Source: Paramoeba atlantica
Lineage: Eukaryota > Discosea
Length of the DNA: 64,000 bases
Reading direction: 5' to 3'
NCBI GenBank assembly: GCA_977017575.1
Contig: CDRNVI010000030.1
Location: 248,001 to 312,000 of the forward strand
The notes below the pieces were generated by a model. That model saw nothing but the letters and a program-made list of their open reading frames with translations. It was not told the origin of the DNA and did not search any database. The first letter of the stretch is position 1; each line of letters begins with the position of its first letter. Position numbers and translations under genes: made by a program. Shown here piece by piece: positions 1 to 10,144 of this stretch.

Positions 1-680
1 AACCGTACAGATTTGTTAATAACCGTAAATTTCACTAAGATTTCCTCTCCAACAATATCCGGATTCATGTAGCCTCGCCTTCGCCTTCTACGCCCCTGCC
101 CCCACCCCCACCCATTCCACACTTTCTGTTCTTGCACTGAGATAAGTGCGTACGACGCACCGAGACCGCACCGAATCCCCAACCGCAGCCCCTCACTATT
201 AAGTGTTGGTTACGACTCCAGCACTATAATTTCGGTGCGACAACGTTGGAGTTGCAGCGAAACGTCGCGCTGCAGTGTGTAAAATATGGGGATGACCATA
301 ATCGCCGCGAACAGTCTTGGTAGAGTCGCTTCTTGAACATCATGAAGTGCATTCAGGACAACTATAGTTTTCCCATCCCAGAAGAATTTGAGGAAGTCAG
401 TTCCGTTAGTTGCGCATCGGACTACAAGGGATGATACTCTTTCTAATACTTGGACATACTATGTCATACTATGACATAGTAACATACATGTCGTACTATC
501 TGTTTACGTCATACTATGACATAGTAAGAACTGCCTATGACAGTCATAGGTAGTTCTTTTCCGTGTATTATACAGTATATTTTGCTGGGACTCGGGGCTC
601 AACCTGTCAGACTGGAAAAAAACGAGAACACAAATAGAAAAAAATTAAAAATAAGAATAAGAATAAGAAAATAATAGAAA
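1..680. other. Gene-free start with dyad repeats
   Basis: I see no gene here. Positions 458-480 form a palindrome with arms ACTATGTCATA and TATGACATAGT, a partial copy follows at about 507-525, and 526-558 is a hairpin with arms AAGAACT and AGTTCTT enclosing CCTATGAC and GTCATAGG. They may be remnants of small foldback elements. The rest is AT-rich sequence without an open frame of note. Confidence 0.5.
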
Positions 681-721
681 AATGGTTTGGGCACCATGCA
701 AGCAAGGTACTAATCCTTCAA

Positions 722-750
722 GACATAAAGATACTGTTTCTATACTTGTT
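722..750 (+). repeat. Degenerate SL-like repeat head
   Basis: The stretch ATAAAGATACTGTTTCTATA followed by CTTGTTCATAC is a diverged copy of the SL-like head seen at 42933, 49561, 48101 and 55180. The body normally found downstream (hairpin plus GGCTGGAACTGTCCC) is not present here, so this is a scrap of the family. Assignment rests on similarity by eye. Confidence 0.35.
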
Positions 751-877
751 CATACCGTCCGTGTTGTTGCGCGCGAGGGCGCTTACCTTTTCCAACGGTC
801 ACTGAGTCTTGCTTACAACAAAACCCGAGAACCGTTCGTCGAAATCTTTTTTCTGCCAAAAAGAACTTCGCGTTTCC

Positions 878-909
878 ATTCGTCGAACAGGACGTCCTGT
901 TCGACGAAT
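878..909. repeat. Perfect 32-bp palindrome
   Basis: ATTCGTCGAACAGGAC is followed at once by its exact reverse complement, with no spacer. It could extrude as a cruciform, be a symmetric protein-binding site, or be two fused inverted-repeat ends. A partial arm of the CTTCGTTAAACGCGG foldback family lies just downstream (about 952-982). Confidence 0.7.
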
Positions 910-1025
910 ATTCATCGAATACCCCCCATCCCAGGAAGCTGTGTCTTCTATGTTGAAAGTAACCACCGCACTTAACGAACTGGCTAATGTTATTTTAAAA
1001 ATAGATTTATTCATCGTTGTTACCA

Positions 1026-1985
1026 TTAAGATAACTTAGCGTATTTTTCTGGTGTATACCTTGTTAGGTTTTTGTCACTATAATGACGACGCCGGGATGC
1101 GTACTTCTTATAGATCACCGTCGTAATGGAGTTCCCACGCATGTCAATCACAATGTGGTCAAGACCTTTGGCTGACAAATCCACCACTCCCGTCAGCTTG
1201 TTGTGCGAGACATCAAGGGTATATAAACTTTGAACACATGTAACGTTCAACGTGCCCTCAAATTGGTTATGTCCAAGGAAAACATGACGCAGAGCCCCAG
1301 GGAGATGCTCAAAATCAAGCGTCCCCGTCAACTGATTGTGATTTAAGTAAATCGCACAGATTTGCCCCGGCAACTGGGAAAAATCAACAGGGCCCACAAA
1401 ACGGCTCTTATGAGCGTACAGGCAGCGTAAATTCGCCGGAAGCTGCGTAAGATCCGCCGGACCCTCAAGCGCGTTCGACATCACATGCAACAGCTCCATC
1501 GTAACCGGCAGCGTGGTAAAATCAAACACCCCCTGATGGCGGTGATCCGCTACGTTAAATTTCACCAACGGGGGCCTTAAATCGGTAGAGCGCAGGGGGC
1601 CCGTGACCCCTCCCGGGGCCCCATCGCGCTCCGCACTCACCTCCACCGTATGCGGGGGGAGGTACCCCCAGGAGAGGTTGCCTTGAAAATAGAACCGTCG
1701 CCATTGCAGGTGGGTGACTTGGGATTCCGGATTACACCGGACCCCTTTCCACGCGCACGCCGAGGGTCGCTTCTCCCATGAGGGGGGGATAAGGGTGGGG
1801 TCGAGGTGTTGCACCAGACGACGCATCATGTCGACCTCCGAGAGGGTCACCGCGCTGACTTTGCTGCCAAACTTGCGCCGTTTCGGGGCAGGCGGCTGCG
1901 GGGACACGTCCGGGGCGGGGAGCCAAGGGGCAGGGAAAAAGACGAGGCGTGTGAGGAGGAGAAAGAAAGGTGAAACGGTGGGCAT
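1026..1985 (-). CDS. LRR protein with signal peptide and KRRK motif
   Basis: This 319-residue protein is predicted to be secreted or surface-exposed; its ligand is unknown. I chose the ATG at 1985 because the open frame upstream only offers a GTG. Residues 1-25 look like a signal peptide (hydrophobic FFLLLTRLVFF). A proline-rich stretch follows with KRRK at 35-38, then the cysteine cap PSW...CAWKGVRC (C77, W79, C84). About six LRRs of roughly 23 residues run from residue 150. The end is not the usual GTKI cap but a basic tail, so the last repeat may be altered. The frame is intact, with stop TAA at 1026-1028. Composition is more GC-rich in the N-terminal third. No membrane anchor is visible. 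It belongs to the common cap subfamily. Confidence 0.75.
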   Translation of the reverse strand: MPTVSPFFLLLTRLVFFPAPWLPAPDVSPQPPAPKRRKFGSKVSAVTLSEVDMMRRLVQHLDPTLIPPSWEKRPSACAWKGVRCNPESQVTHLQWRRFYFQGNLSWGYLPPHTVEVSAERDGAPGGVTGPLRSTDLRPPLVKFNVADHRHQGVFDFTTLPVTMELLHVMSNALEGPADLTQLPANLRCLYAHKSRFVGPVDFSQLPGQICAIYLNHNQLTGTLDFEHLPGALRHVFLGHNQFEGTLNVTCVQSLYTLDVSHNKLTGVVDLSAKGLDHIVIDMRGNSITTVIYKKYASRRRHYSDKNLTRYTPEKYAKLS

Positions 1986-2214
1986 ACAAACAAAATAAAA
2001 CACAGAGAGCTATGGTACAGGAAAAGAGGTAGTGTGATCGCTTCGATGAGGGCTCATATAAACTATCAATGTCTCCTGGCGGGGGAGTACATTAAAATTT
2101 GTTGAAAGGGGGGTAAAGGGGGGCTGTTAAAGCCTCCAGGGGTGGCTGATAAGGATACGTATCAACCAATGTAACCAACGTAACTACCGATGTAATCTGG
2201 ATCATAGAGATTTA

Positions 2215-2475
2215 TTTCCCCGGCTTTGGGCATACTTTTACTGTATTTTCATGCCCGTTGCCGGACGGCGATAAGGCTGGAACTGTCCCTCACTCTCGCT
2301 GAAGCAGGGGATGTGCCTTCACCCATCCCCGACTCACTCCCCTTGAGTGAATCCTTCTCTCGCTCGGCTTCTTTCTCCCTAACCCTTACCTCTAGAAGAG
2401 GGCTAGGCGTCGCCTCCCTCAAGGAACACGAGACGCGTCCTTCACTGCCCGCATTTCTCCGCACCTGGGGGTCGC
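2215..2475 (+). repeat. Body of the SL-like repeat family, copy A
   Basis: Starts with the hairpin GGGCATAC...CATGCCC flanked by CCGG, then a conserved 250-base body (GGCTGGAACTGTCCC, GAAGCAGGGGA, paired CACTCCCCTTGAGTGA). Copies with the same body lie at 42990, 49620 and, inverted, at 47920-48060. The SL-like head is missing here, so the copy is 5'-truncated. Confidence 0.6.
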
Positions 2476-2477
2476 CA

Positions 2478-2675
2478 ACATTAATCAGTTTCTGGAAGTC
2501 TTCACGACCGCAGATGAAGTTCCAGAAGAGGTGGCTGATGATTTTGATGGGTCTTTTTCTTTGTTGAATAACCCTATTATTGAAGAACCAGATTCGGAGA
2601 TTGGGGAGCAAGAGGATGACCCAGATGAGTCATCGGAAAGGCAAGAAGTTTTAATAAACCACATACCCGTTTAAC
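2478..2675 (+). pseudogene. Orphan acidic C-terminal reading frame
   Basis: An open frame of 65 codons with no own start reads NINQFLEVFTTADEVPEE, then a strongly acidic stretch (EEPDSEIGEQEDDPDE), ending at TAA 2673-2675. The acidic composition and length suggest the C-terminal tail of a pogo/CENP-B-type transposase, but that is inference. It is cut on the left by repeat copy A. An alternative is a host gene relic. Confidence 0.35.
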
Positions 2676-2753
2676 ATACCTACACTAGCAATCAGCTATA
2701 AAAAATATTCTATTTTTTTGATATATTTACCGGGTAAAACCCCATAATTACAA

Positions 2754-3032
2754 TCACTGCAGGAAAAGAAGATAGCACAAAGACAAGCTTAATATCCAAT
2801 ATGCCACGCCCCGTTCTCCAACACCTTGTTCATACTTTTTAAATACTCTGAACACATTTATTTTTCCATCGTAGATTTTTACCCATTTTCGTACCGTTTT
2901 TTTATCAATTTTATATTTTTTAGAGATGGAAGTGGTGGAAGCACCAGATTTTCGTTCAATAACAAACGAAATGCGCATTGCTAGCGTCGTACGCTCCGAG
3001 TTGAGGTAACTCGGCCTGTGGTTCCTCACCAT
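2754..3032 (-). pseudogene. Transposase N-terminal HTH fragment
   Basis: A 92-residue frame reads ERTTLAMRISFVIERKSGAS and then TSISKKYKIDKKTVRKWVK, the pattern of a psq/Tc1-type helix-turn-helix that binds transposon ends. The catalytic DDE part is absent; the frame runs into unrelated hydrophobic sequence. It is read as the amputated 5' end of a Tc1/mariner-superfamily transposase. Start is ATG at 3032. Confidence 0.5.
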
Positions 3033-3655
3033 GGGTATAAAACGGGTAGTGTCAATGACAAAAAAGGGGAAAATTTAACTGTACATTGGAAAATCTCATT
3101 TTTGAACAGTATTTTAAGTGCCAAAAGCGTATATTGAGTTCTTGCAAAAAAAGAAGACCGGCAAAGATAGGCTAGGGATCGAGATCTCTCGTTTGCCGCA
3201 GGAATTAGGTCAAACGGACGACCGACCGAAAAATAAAGGGGGGGGGACTTATAGCTGAAAGACAGTGTATACCTTGGATAACATACCGGGGGGGGGGGTA
3301 TGTCATTCTGGCCTGCGACACATAACATACCTCCCCCCTCGCCCCACGCCTTTTTTTTGCGCAACGGTACAAAAATCCAACCGTAATATCACGTACTTTT
3401 TTAACAAAATGTTTCTTTTATGCGTTTTTAGATGTATTTTGATATGTTTTAGCATTTAGCACTACACGCGGTACATCTTTAGATACAGGTTCTAACTGTG
3501 AAATTGATTTTCTTCTCTTTCCTATTTCATTACCAGTCTACTTAACATACCTACCTGTACCTTGATAACATACCTATACCTTGATAATATACCGGGGGGG
3601 GGGTATGCTAAATGGGTACGTGGTTTAAACCCAGAAGTTGAACATACAGGAAGCG
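3033..3655. repeat. AACATACC dyad repeats in gene-free DNA
   Basis: The motif GATAACATACC recurs at 3274, 3328, 3541 and 3564, twice as half of a palindrome around a poly-G run (CATACC-G(n)-GGTATG). The same motif is clustered at 60500-60750. No gene is visible. Confidence 0.5.
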
Positions 3656-3662
3656 CTACTAA

Positions 3663-4291
3663 GCACCGACTCGGGACAAATATCGCAACCCTCGTCCAAA
3701 AATAGAAGGTAAGAATAACAGTTATCGCGTTGACGTCCCGGCTAATGTAAAGCGCATTATTTACAAATATTACGAAGGGCTTTTAGAATCCGGCAACGGT
3801 TCTACCTACGGTCTACTTCCACAAGTTAAACAGTACATTTATTACCAAAATACAAATATCGTGTCATTACTAAAACTCAACTTTTAAAATGGGGAACTGT
3901 TCCAGAAGGCACACGGATCATTTCGAAAGCGTACAGTACGTGGCAGGAGAGTTGCTCTGATGTACAGTACAGTATAGTATGCAAAGACTCGCCGTACAGA
4001 TCGGTGGTCAGTGTGGACCAGAGGAGATCTCTAGAGATCGATGAAGATAATTCTCGAACGCCCCAAAGGGACTACCTGCAGACTCTCCATTTCAACAGCG
4101 GCGAAAATCTGTACAAAAATTCGTACCAAAAAAAAATCCCGCCGCTTTGCGGCGCTGTTCTTCTGAACGATGTGTCAAAATTGCGCTTAAGTGGCCTGGT
4201 TAAACGGTTGCGTATAAGTACGGGGGACAGTATGATAATAATAAAAATAAAAAGGAAATATGATAATACTATCGTTGCAATAGAAAGATAG
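3663..4291 (+). pseudogene. Unrecognised decayed coding stretch
   Basis: Two overlapping frames read as protein: about 3669-3887 (GKNNSYRVDVPANVKRIIYK, then YYEGLLESGNG) and, shifted near 3850, about 3843-4291 (KYRVITKTQLLKWGTVPEG, then TRIISKAYSTWQESCSD), ending in a lysine-rich tail. Codon-like continuity across a single shift suggests a broken gene. I do not recognise a family. The segment AAACGGTTGCGTATAAGT with GACAGTATGA near 4203-4236 is repeated at 61736-61768, so a mobile element is plausible. Confidence 0.3.
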
Positions 4292-4389
4292 TAATACAAC
4301 CATACCTTTATATTGTTACGATAGAAAGAAGAAATCAGGTAGCAAAGAGCCGGATCGCGTAATTGAGACGTAAATCGAATGAAAGATTC

Positions 4390-5151
4390 CTAAAAGTTCC
4401 AGACCTCGGAATCGAAAACGTATCGGATAGGCAAAAAACAGTGATACGAAGCGCGCGACGGTAGTTTCTTGATTTGAGTGCCATGTATCTTAGGTGCACG
4501 GACAAACTTTATAGGATCGTACTCGCCTTCAAGATCTGGATTGCCACGTAACCATAAAAATAAGTTGGACGACAGATGTTGAAAATTTACAGGCCCTGAA
4601 AAATTGTTATTTGATAAGTTCAATATGTCTATGGCAACCTGCAGAGCTCCAAGGTCAAGACTCCCCGAGAGATGATTGTCGTTTAAGCGTAACCCCTTTA
4701 ACTCACGAGGTAGTGCGTGAAGAGAAATGGACCCCCGTAAGTTACAACGACTCAAATCAAACCTTCACATGTTTTCCGGCATTTTATCCAAATTTATGCA
4801 ACCACTAAATTTGTTCTTCCGAGCAATGAAGCGTACCGTATTCGGCGGCAAGTATTCCAGGGGGGTCGCCCCCTCTAACTTGTTGCTATAAAGATATAGA
4901 ACACTGCACTTTATACCTGATAAATGTGTCCAATGGGGTGTCCCGCGAAGCGTGCGCCGTACCCAACTAATTCTATATATTTCAACTTTTTCATGGCAAT
5001 GTACTCCATTCCATTCGCACGCTGGAGTGTCCGTAGTCCAGGAGGCATGTGTGTTGTCGATGTCTTGCAAGAATTGAGCTAATTGATATTCCTCTGGAAG
5101 TCTAGCACGGGCCTTTCCTAACCGGATGTGTGGAGGAAAGGAGTCCACCAT
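4390..5151 (-). pseudogene. LRR gene interrupted by one in-frame stop
   Basis: The frame is continuous from ATG at 5151 to TAA at 4390-4392 except for one TGA at 4765-4767. It is a close relative of the genes at 8709 and 22839: same RLGKARA-x-LPEEY start, cap with CEWNGVHC, then LRRs and the C-terminal block ending FDSEVWNF (FDSDVWDF in the relatives). The relatives have a sense codon (D) where the TGA stands. Either this is a young pseudogene with a single nonsense change, or it makes a truncated cap-plus-three-LRR protein. No signal peptide precedes the ATG in frame. Confidence 0.7.
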
Positions 5152-5577
5152 ATGAAGTACGGAGAAATTATAGTACAGAAAAATATAGCGAAGTAAAAAT
5201 CAAAGAAATTAAGAAAATAAAAGAAATTATTCCTCGATTAGTTATTCCTTACCGATTTTGGTTTAAAATTGATTAACCTTCATCAAATTTCCGAAAATAA
5301 TGGCATATTTCACAGCTCTGGCAGTATTGTGATACTGCGCACATATGAACTAAAATGCATCCTGCTCATTTCTCTTTGATCTAGTAATTTATTATAGTCT
5401 AATAGTCTGGATCTTTTTTTCGATCACATGACCGGTTTTTCTCTTTGCGCTGACACAAATTATATTGTACGTAAAAAAGCTCTCCTCGTACAACGGTTTC
5501 ATTTAATAATATACGAATTTAATTTATAAACATCTCATCTTTGTTATTTACATTGAACTTATTCCATGAACACTTTT
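5152..5577. other. Gene-free AT-rich spacer
   Basis: No gene is visible. Around 5280-5320 a weak copy of the TTTCGGAAAATAATAGCGCA sequence occurs that forms the subterminal part of the Tc1-like elements at 32913 and 51072. Confidence 0.35.
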
Positions 5578-6375
5578 TTATCGAACAGTGACATTCGTGG
5601 CCCCGATGTTGTAAAACATCTCTTCTGGGAATTCGTTCAGAACTAGTTCTCCGAAAAGCTCTTTGTTGTCATTGAGGTATATTTCCTGCAAACTGCTTTC
5701 CCGATGACTGCCGAACTGCACTCTACCACAAAATTTGTTGTATTCACAATAAAAGGAGTGAAGCGAACGAGGCAACTGTTCCAGAATCAACGGTCCACTA
5801 AAGGCATTTTGCGAAACATTGAGCGCATTCAGATTTAACGGCAACTTGCTCAGATTCACTTCGCCGGAAAAATTATTATTCTGGAGTTCTAAGACCTTCA
5901 AAGCGGGTGGGAGAGATGTCAAATCTACACTCCCTTGCAATAAATTTGAGTTAAAGTAAAGTTCTTCCAATGTATCCGGTAAATGAGTCAGCTTCAGTTC
6001 TCCAGTGAACCTGTTGGAGAGCAGGCGCAATTCTCGAAGTGCAGACGGTAACTGATCCAATTCCACGCTTCCACGGAGGTTGTTCGAGTCTCCACGAAAC
6101 TGCCACACGGTATTGCATAGAAATTTCCATCGCAACGAACCTCTCAGACCGCAGAGACCATAATAGATTTCCGTAGCCCTGCCCTCCGTACAGGTCACGC
6201 CCTCCCACTCACATGCAGCTGTCGAGGAGCTCCACGAGGGGAATGGGTTTTCAATATCAGCAACGAACCGCGCGAGTTCGTATTCTTGGGGTACGCTCGC
6301 TCCCCGTACTCGACCAGGCAGTCGGCTCTCCGGACTCCCCTTTGCCACATCGGCCGCGTAGCCTAGTCGAAACAT
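5578..6375 (-). CDS. LRR protein (common cap subfamily)
   Basis: A 265-residue LRR protein. The ATG at 6375 is preferred over the upstream GTG. A (T)n(C)n-rich tract on the coding strand ending in TCTGTTAG lies about ten bases upstream, which would serve as a trans-splice acceptor if the host uses SL addition. Residues 20-65 carry RVRGASVPQEYELARF and the cap PSW...CEWEGVTC; six LRRs follow (LPSAL, LPDTL, LPPAL, LPLNL, LPRSL and a degenerate one). The C-terminal cap ends at NVTVR. A hydrophobic signal is not evident at this start. The frame is intact. It is most similar in its cap to the pseudogenes at 41.6 and 55.5 kb. Confidence 0.75.
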   Translation of the reverse strand: MFRLGYAADVAKGSPESRLPGRVRGASVPQEYELARFVADIENPFPSWSSSTAACEWEGVTCTEGRATEIYYGLCGLRGSLRWKFLCNTVWQFRGDSNNLRGSVELDQLPSALRELRLLSNRFTGELKLTHLPDTLEELYFNSNLLQGSVDLTSLPPALKVLELQNNNFSGEVNLSKLPLNLNALNVSQNAFSGPLILEQLPRSLHSFYCEYNKFCGRVQFGSHRESSLQEIYLNDNKELFGELVLNEFPEEMFYNIGATNVTVR

Positions 6376-7240
6376 AATCACACTAACAGATAGAAAAAAA
6401 TCTAGGTGAAAAAGTCACGGGTTGTCGATCGATTATGAAGGAAGGGAAAAACGGGAGAAGTTAAAACATACCTATGTGTTCTATGAACACTTTTTTTTGT
6501 TCATTGAACACATAGAACGCATTGAACACTTTTTAGGGAGGTACGCATCCCACGAACATGTTGATTCTTTTTAAAACTTTTTTGTTTTCCGCATATCCAA
6601 GTGACTACACATGCCCTACCTATGCCGTATAAGAATACCGCGGTATGAGGTTCTCTCTTAGTAAGCGTGGCAGCTTTTTTTGCACTCGCCGAACGTAATG
6701 CATTTCTTATTTCAAAATATTTTGTTGTTGTTGTAAAAAATTATTGTTTCCCTCATTTAGTCAAGCATTATTTATTACCCTCAACAATTTCTAATGAGAG
6801 GACGACGTCCCACAGTAACCTTTCGTGCCCGTCGAAGAAAAATGGGAAACCGCCCAAATCGATTACATGGGGAACCAATCCAAATACAAAAATAAATCCA
6901 ATATCCAATAAGACCGACTTAAAGTCGGTTAAAAAGCTTAAAACTTTCACCTTGAAAGCTTTCATCTATAACTTCCAAGTTCAGAGTTTATGTGTCTGAT
7001 ACGGTACAAACAAACAGTATTTTTCCCATAACCTACAAATAATCCTCAAGGTATTTCAAATTTGCAAAGGTACAATTCCATCAATTCTTTCCTTACTACG
7101 CTTTTAAGGTAAGCATAATTAAATAATGCCGTAATTAATATAACACTGTAATCCATTTGCACCCCGATCCATTTCCATCGGGAACCACCCTAATCTATTT
7201 CCATGGGGAACCACCCCAATCTGCTTCTATGGGGAACCAG
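6376..7240. other. Spacer with small inverted and direct repeats
   Basis: No convincing gene. Positions about 6470-6535 contain an inverted repeat (TGTGTTCTATGAACA and its partner), 6906-6930 a hairpin with arms GACCGACTT and AAGTCGGTT, and 7155-7240 three imperfect repeats of ATGGGGAACCACCCCAATC. The 110-codon plus-strand frame at 6667 lacks coding character. Confidence 0.4.
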
Positions 7241-7245
7241 TACGC

Positions 7246-7650
7246 TGGGCGCCGAGATGCCAAGTTTGGGGTGCCATAGGAGTAGGGTGGAAAGACTTAG
7301 TTATTCTGGACTCTGACTCGTCTATCAGGAGCGCGTCCTACATAGAGACGCTGAAAAAGGTACCTTTCCCCCAGAATTATATTTTTCAACAAGATCGGGC
7401 TACGGCGCACACCGCCCATACCTCTAAGGAGTATATTACAAATAGAATGAAAGATGTATTGGAAAATTGCCCCCCCCCAATTCACCAGACCTTTCCCCCA
7501 TAGAAAATGTCTGGTCTATATTAGCCTTCATAGCTAAGCCTTCATTTGTCCGATGTGTACTAAAAGCGTGGTCTCGTTTGCTCCAAAACGTAATCGACAA
7601 TACGGTATTAAGCTGTGACTCTCGCCTTAAGCAGTGTATAAAATAGAACG
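7246..7650 (+). pseudogene. Tc1/mariner-like transposase C-terminal fragment
   Basis: Reads WGAIGVGWKDLVILDSD, then IFQQDRATAHTAHTSKEY and NSPDLSPIENVW, which hold the second aspartate and the glutamate of a Tc1/mariner DDE/D domain. The HTH half and the first aspartate are missing. The frame shifts by one inside the run of nine C at 7470-7478, so it is dead. No flanking inverted repeats could be assigned. Confidence 0.75.
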
Positions 7651-7817
7651 GCGAAAAAGTGATTAAATGGTAATTCTTCTCTAAAATATACGTATTCGCT
7701 TCTTTTTGTTTCGTTTCTTCACGCGCAAGGTCTTTGTGTTGAACCTGCGAGTCATTATTTTGTTGTTTGGAAGCGGATCCTTGTAAAAAATCTTGTTTTA
7801 TAGGCTGGTCCTGATCG

Positions 7818-8499
7818 TTGGGTACTTCCTCCGATGTATCACGAAAAAGGGGAGCCTTCAGCGGTGAAGATATAGGGATAGCCATAGTGGAGGACATTGG
7901 AAGACGCCTAGGTGTCGAAAGAATACTGAAATGGGCTTATTTGATTGTCGACGGTGCTACTACCAACAATATTGTACAAAATGGAACTGAAGAAGAATTA
8001 AGAGCCGCATTTTCAAGCTTTCATTGACTCGGAGATAGTGATTGGACCGCGTTTCATAATGAACTAGGAGTCCATAAACAAAGACTTATTCGGAATATGT
8101 TATTCCATGCACTGGTCACTTCTTGAACAATTTAGCTACTACTGCCATGAAGGATTAGGAACGTACCCAGCTCATTATGTTAAGAAATTACTTAGCGCAC
8201 TCTTTTTGTGGGGATGCGAAGGTTTACACACGGAAGGGTGTGTTTCGTGCACTTGCTGTCGAACAACGGGAAGAGGACTACCAACTCTACAGGGCTCGCC
8301 ATTCAGAGAATCCGAGCCTTGGCAAGGGGGTCTTGTGAATCCTAATCTTGGAGAACGTCGTGCGACACTTATGGCTTCTTTCCGCAATGCGGTGGACGTA
8401 TTACGCGGTTTAGTTAGCGATCCACATGACGACTTGCTCACTGTACTCGATTCTAGCATGCCATTTAGGAAGGGATCAGCTAACTATGGGGAGGTCTAA
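7818..8499 (+). other. Unassigned open frames ahead of the duplicated block
   Basis: Two frames, 7818-8027 and 8107-8499, look partly coding (VERILKWAYLIVDGATTNN; DVLRGLVSDPHDDLLTVLDS). The last 130 bases recur at 22486-22630 as the start of the segmental duplication. I do not recognise the product. A decayed element ORF is more likely than a working gene. Confidence 0.25.
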
Positions 8500-8708
8500 A
8501 ATTCGTAAAACTTGTCAAATTTCAGAAAATACACGTACCTAAAAAGCTACTTCTCTCCCGGTTTCAACATATCACGACGCCACCTGGGCAGATAACTAGG
8601 GCTCCTGTCTGGTCTCTTATGAGTTCTCTTATCTCAAAACGCTTAACTCATAAGCCAGGGGGATATAGCAATAAAAAACTATTAAAAAACAATTTGAATT
8701 TAGCTTCC

Positions 8709-9470
8709 CTAAAAATCCCAAACATCAGAGTCAAAAACGTACCGCAGAGGTAAGAAGCACTCAAGAGATCCTCCTTTCGGTAGTTTCTTGATTCCAGTAC
8801 GATCGTTTCCTATGTGGTTTTTAAAACGGATCGGATCGTACTCACCGATGAGATTTGGGTTATTATCCAACCACAAAATGATGTTATACGGCAGGTTTTG
8901 TAAATCTACAGGCCCGGAGAAATTGTTGTTTGAGAAGTTCAACACTTTTATTGTGGACGGTAAAGCCCGAAAGTCAAGACAACCCGAGAGCTTGTTGTGC
9001 TCTAAGTGCAGCAACATGAATGCGGCGGGCAGTGCGTGAAGAGAAATAGACCCGTGTAGGTTGCACCTCCCTAAATGGAGGGTGTCTAGCTGTTCTGGAA
9101 GTTCATCCAAATTTATGCTGCCGCCAAACTTGTTTTCTCTACCACTAAATATAATAATATTAGGGGGTAACCATTTCAGCACGATCTGCCCCAGCAGGTT
9201 GTTGTTCGCAAGAAAAATTTCAGTGCATTTTATACTTGAAAGATGTACCCAACGTGGCGTCCCGCTGAGAGAGAGCGACGTCCAACCAATCCGGAGAATC
9301 TCACCTCTCGCATTGCACCTCACCCGATCCCATTCACATACGGGAGTATCTCTATTCCACGAAGGATGTGTGTTATCTACGTCGCTTAAAAATTGAGCTA
9401 AATTATATTCCTCTGGCAGTTGAGCTCGCGCTTTTCCTAATCGGCTTTGTGGTAGTAAAGTCTCTGCCAT
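8709..9470 (-). CDS. LRR protein, duplicated pair member 1
   Basis: A 253-residue protein starting MAETLLPQSRLGK. An upstream GTG would add a hydrophobic leader, but the paired copy at 22839 carries five extra bases there that break that frame, so the ATG at 9470 is the better start. Order: RLGKARA-x-LPEEY, cap PSW...CEWDRVRC, about six LRRs including LPPNI, LPEQL, LPAAF, LPSTI, LPYNI, and a C-terminal cap with GIKKLP and a FDSDVWDF end. Intact. No transmembrane segment. By eye it differs from its twin at about 17 residues, none in the last 65. Confidence 0.75.
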   Translation of the reverse strand: MAETLLPQSRLGKARAQLPEEYNLAQFLSDVDNTHPSWNRDTPVCEWDRVRCNARGEILRIGWTSLSLSGTPRWVHLSSIKCTEIFLANNNLLGQIVLKWLPPNIIIFSGRENKFGGSINLDELPEQLDTLHLGRCNLHGSISLHALPAAFMLLHLEHNKLSGCLDFRALPSTIKVLNFSNNNFSGPVDLQNLPYNIILWLDNNPNLIGEYDPIRFKNHIGNDRTGIKKLPKGGSLECFLPLRYVFDSDVWDF

Positions 9471-9540
9471 GTGGAGTACAGGAATATGAAGTAAAATCAA
9501 AAGAAAAGAAAATCCTACATATTTGAATTGATTTCTCACG

Positions 9541-10144
9541 AAGTGAGAATCTTACATGAATTGTTGGGGTGCATATCCTTGTCTCTGAAACAAGGGCTCG
9601 TGACTCGTACAGCCCTCTGATTTCTCACAAGCCCCGTGTCCCTTCTGTGCGTTTCCCTCAAAACAACTGCTGCCCACCGCCGTGTCCGGATGGACTTGTC
9701 ATCTCCCCGGTGAAACCCTGTAGGGCAAAATTTTCAAAAAGATTCTTTATACAAAAATGTAAAAGGTGAAATCAATAGTTGAGGCGAAGCGTGCTGGACA
9801 GAATTATACAGAAATAAAATTAACCGTGACAAGTATTTAACCAGGGCCTTAGAAAAGGCATTCAACGGATGAATTTCACCCTCCTTGCACTGAACTACAA
9901 TTAACTTGCCTGTGCCAAGTCCTCTCCGAGAATGGAAACGCAAATGTAGGCTTTCCTCGCGCACGATCGGGGTACCATTTCTTTTCGTCGAATGAATCCA
10001 CTACATCTGTTTCTTCGTATCTCTTTCGCCCTCTTTCAACCTCGATTCTCCAAAAGTGGCCAAATTTCACTCGCAATACTAGACCCCTCGACACTTACCT
10101 CCTCTCCTCTCTATTCCTCCTTGTCCACGATCCCACAACGTACC
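9541..10144. other. Spacer with transposase HTH scrap
   Basis: No whole gene. At 9764-9840 a plus-strand frame reads KVKSIVEAKRAGQNYTEIKL, resembling helix one and two of a Tc1-type HTH, ending quickly. The words LEKAFNG (about 9850-9870) recur at 23995 and, as TEKAFNA, at 25262, so a decayed transposon family is spread here. Confidence 0.35.

Noticed and set aside
9471-9539. Hydrophobic leader added to the 8709 protein by a GTG start
   Set aside because: The twin locus has a five-base difference that breaks this frame; an ATG start is available in both.
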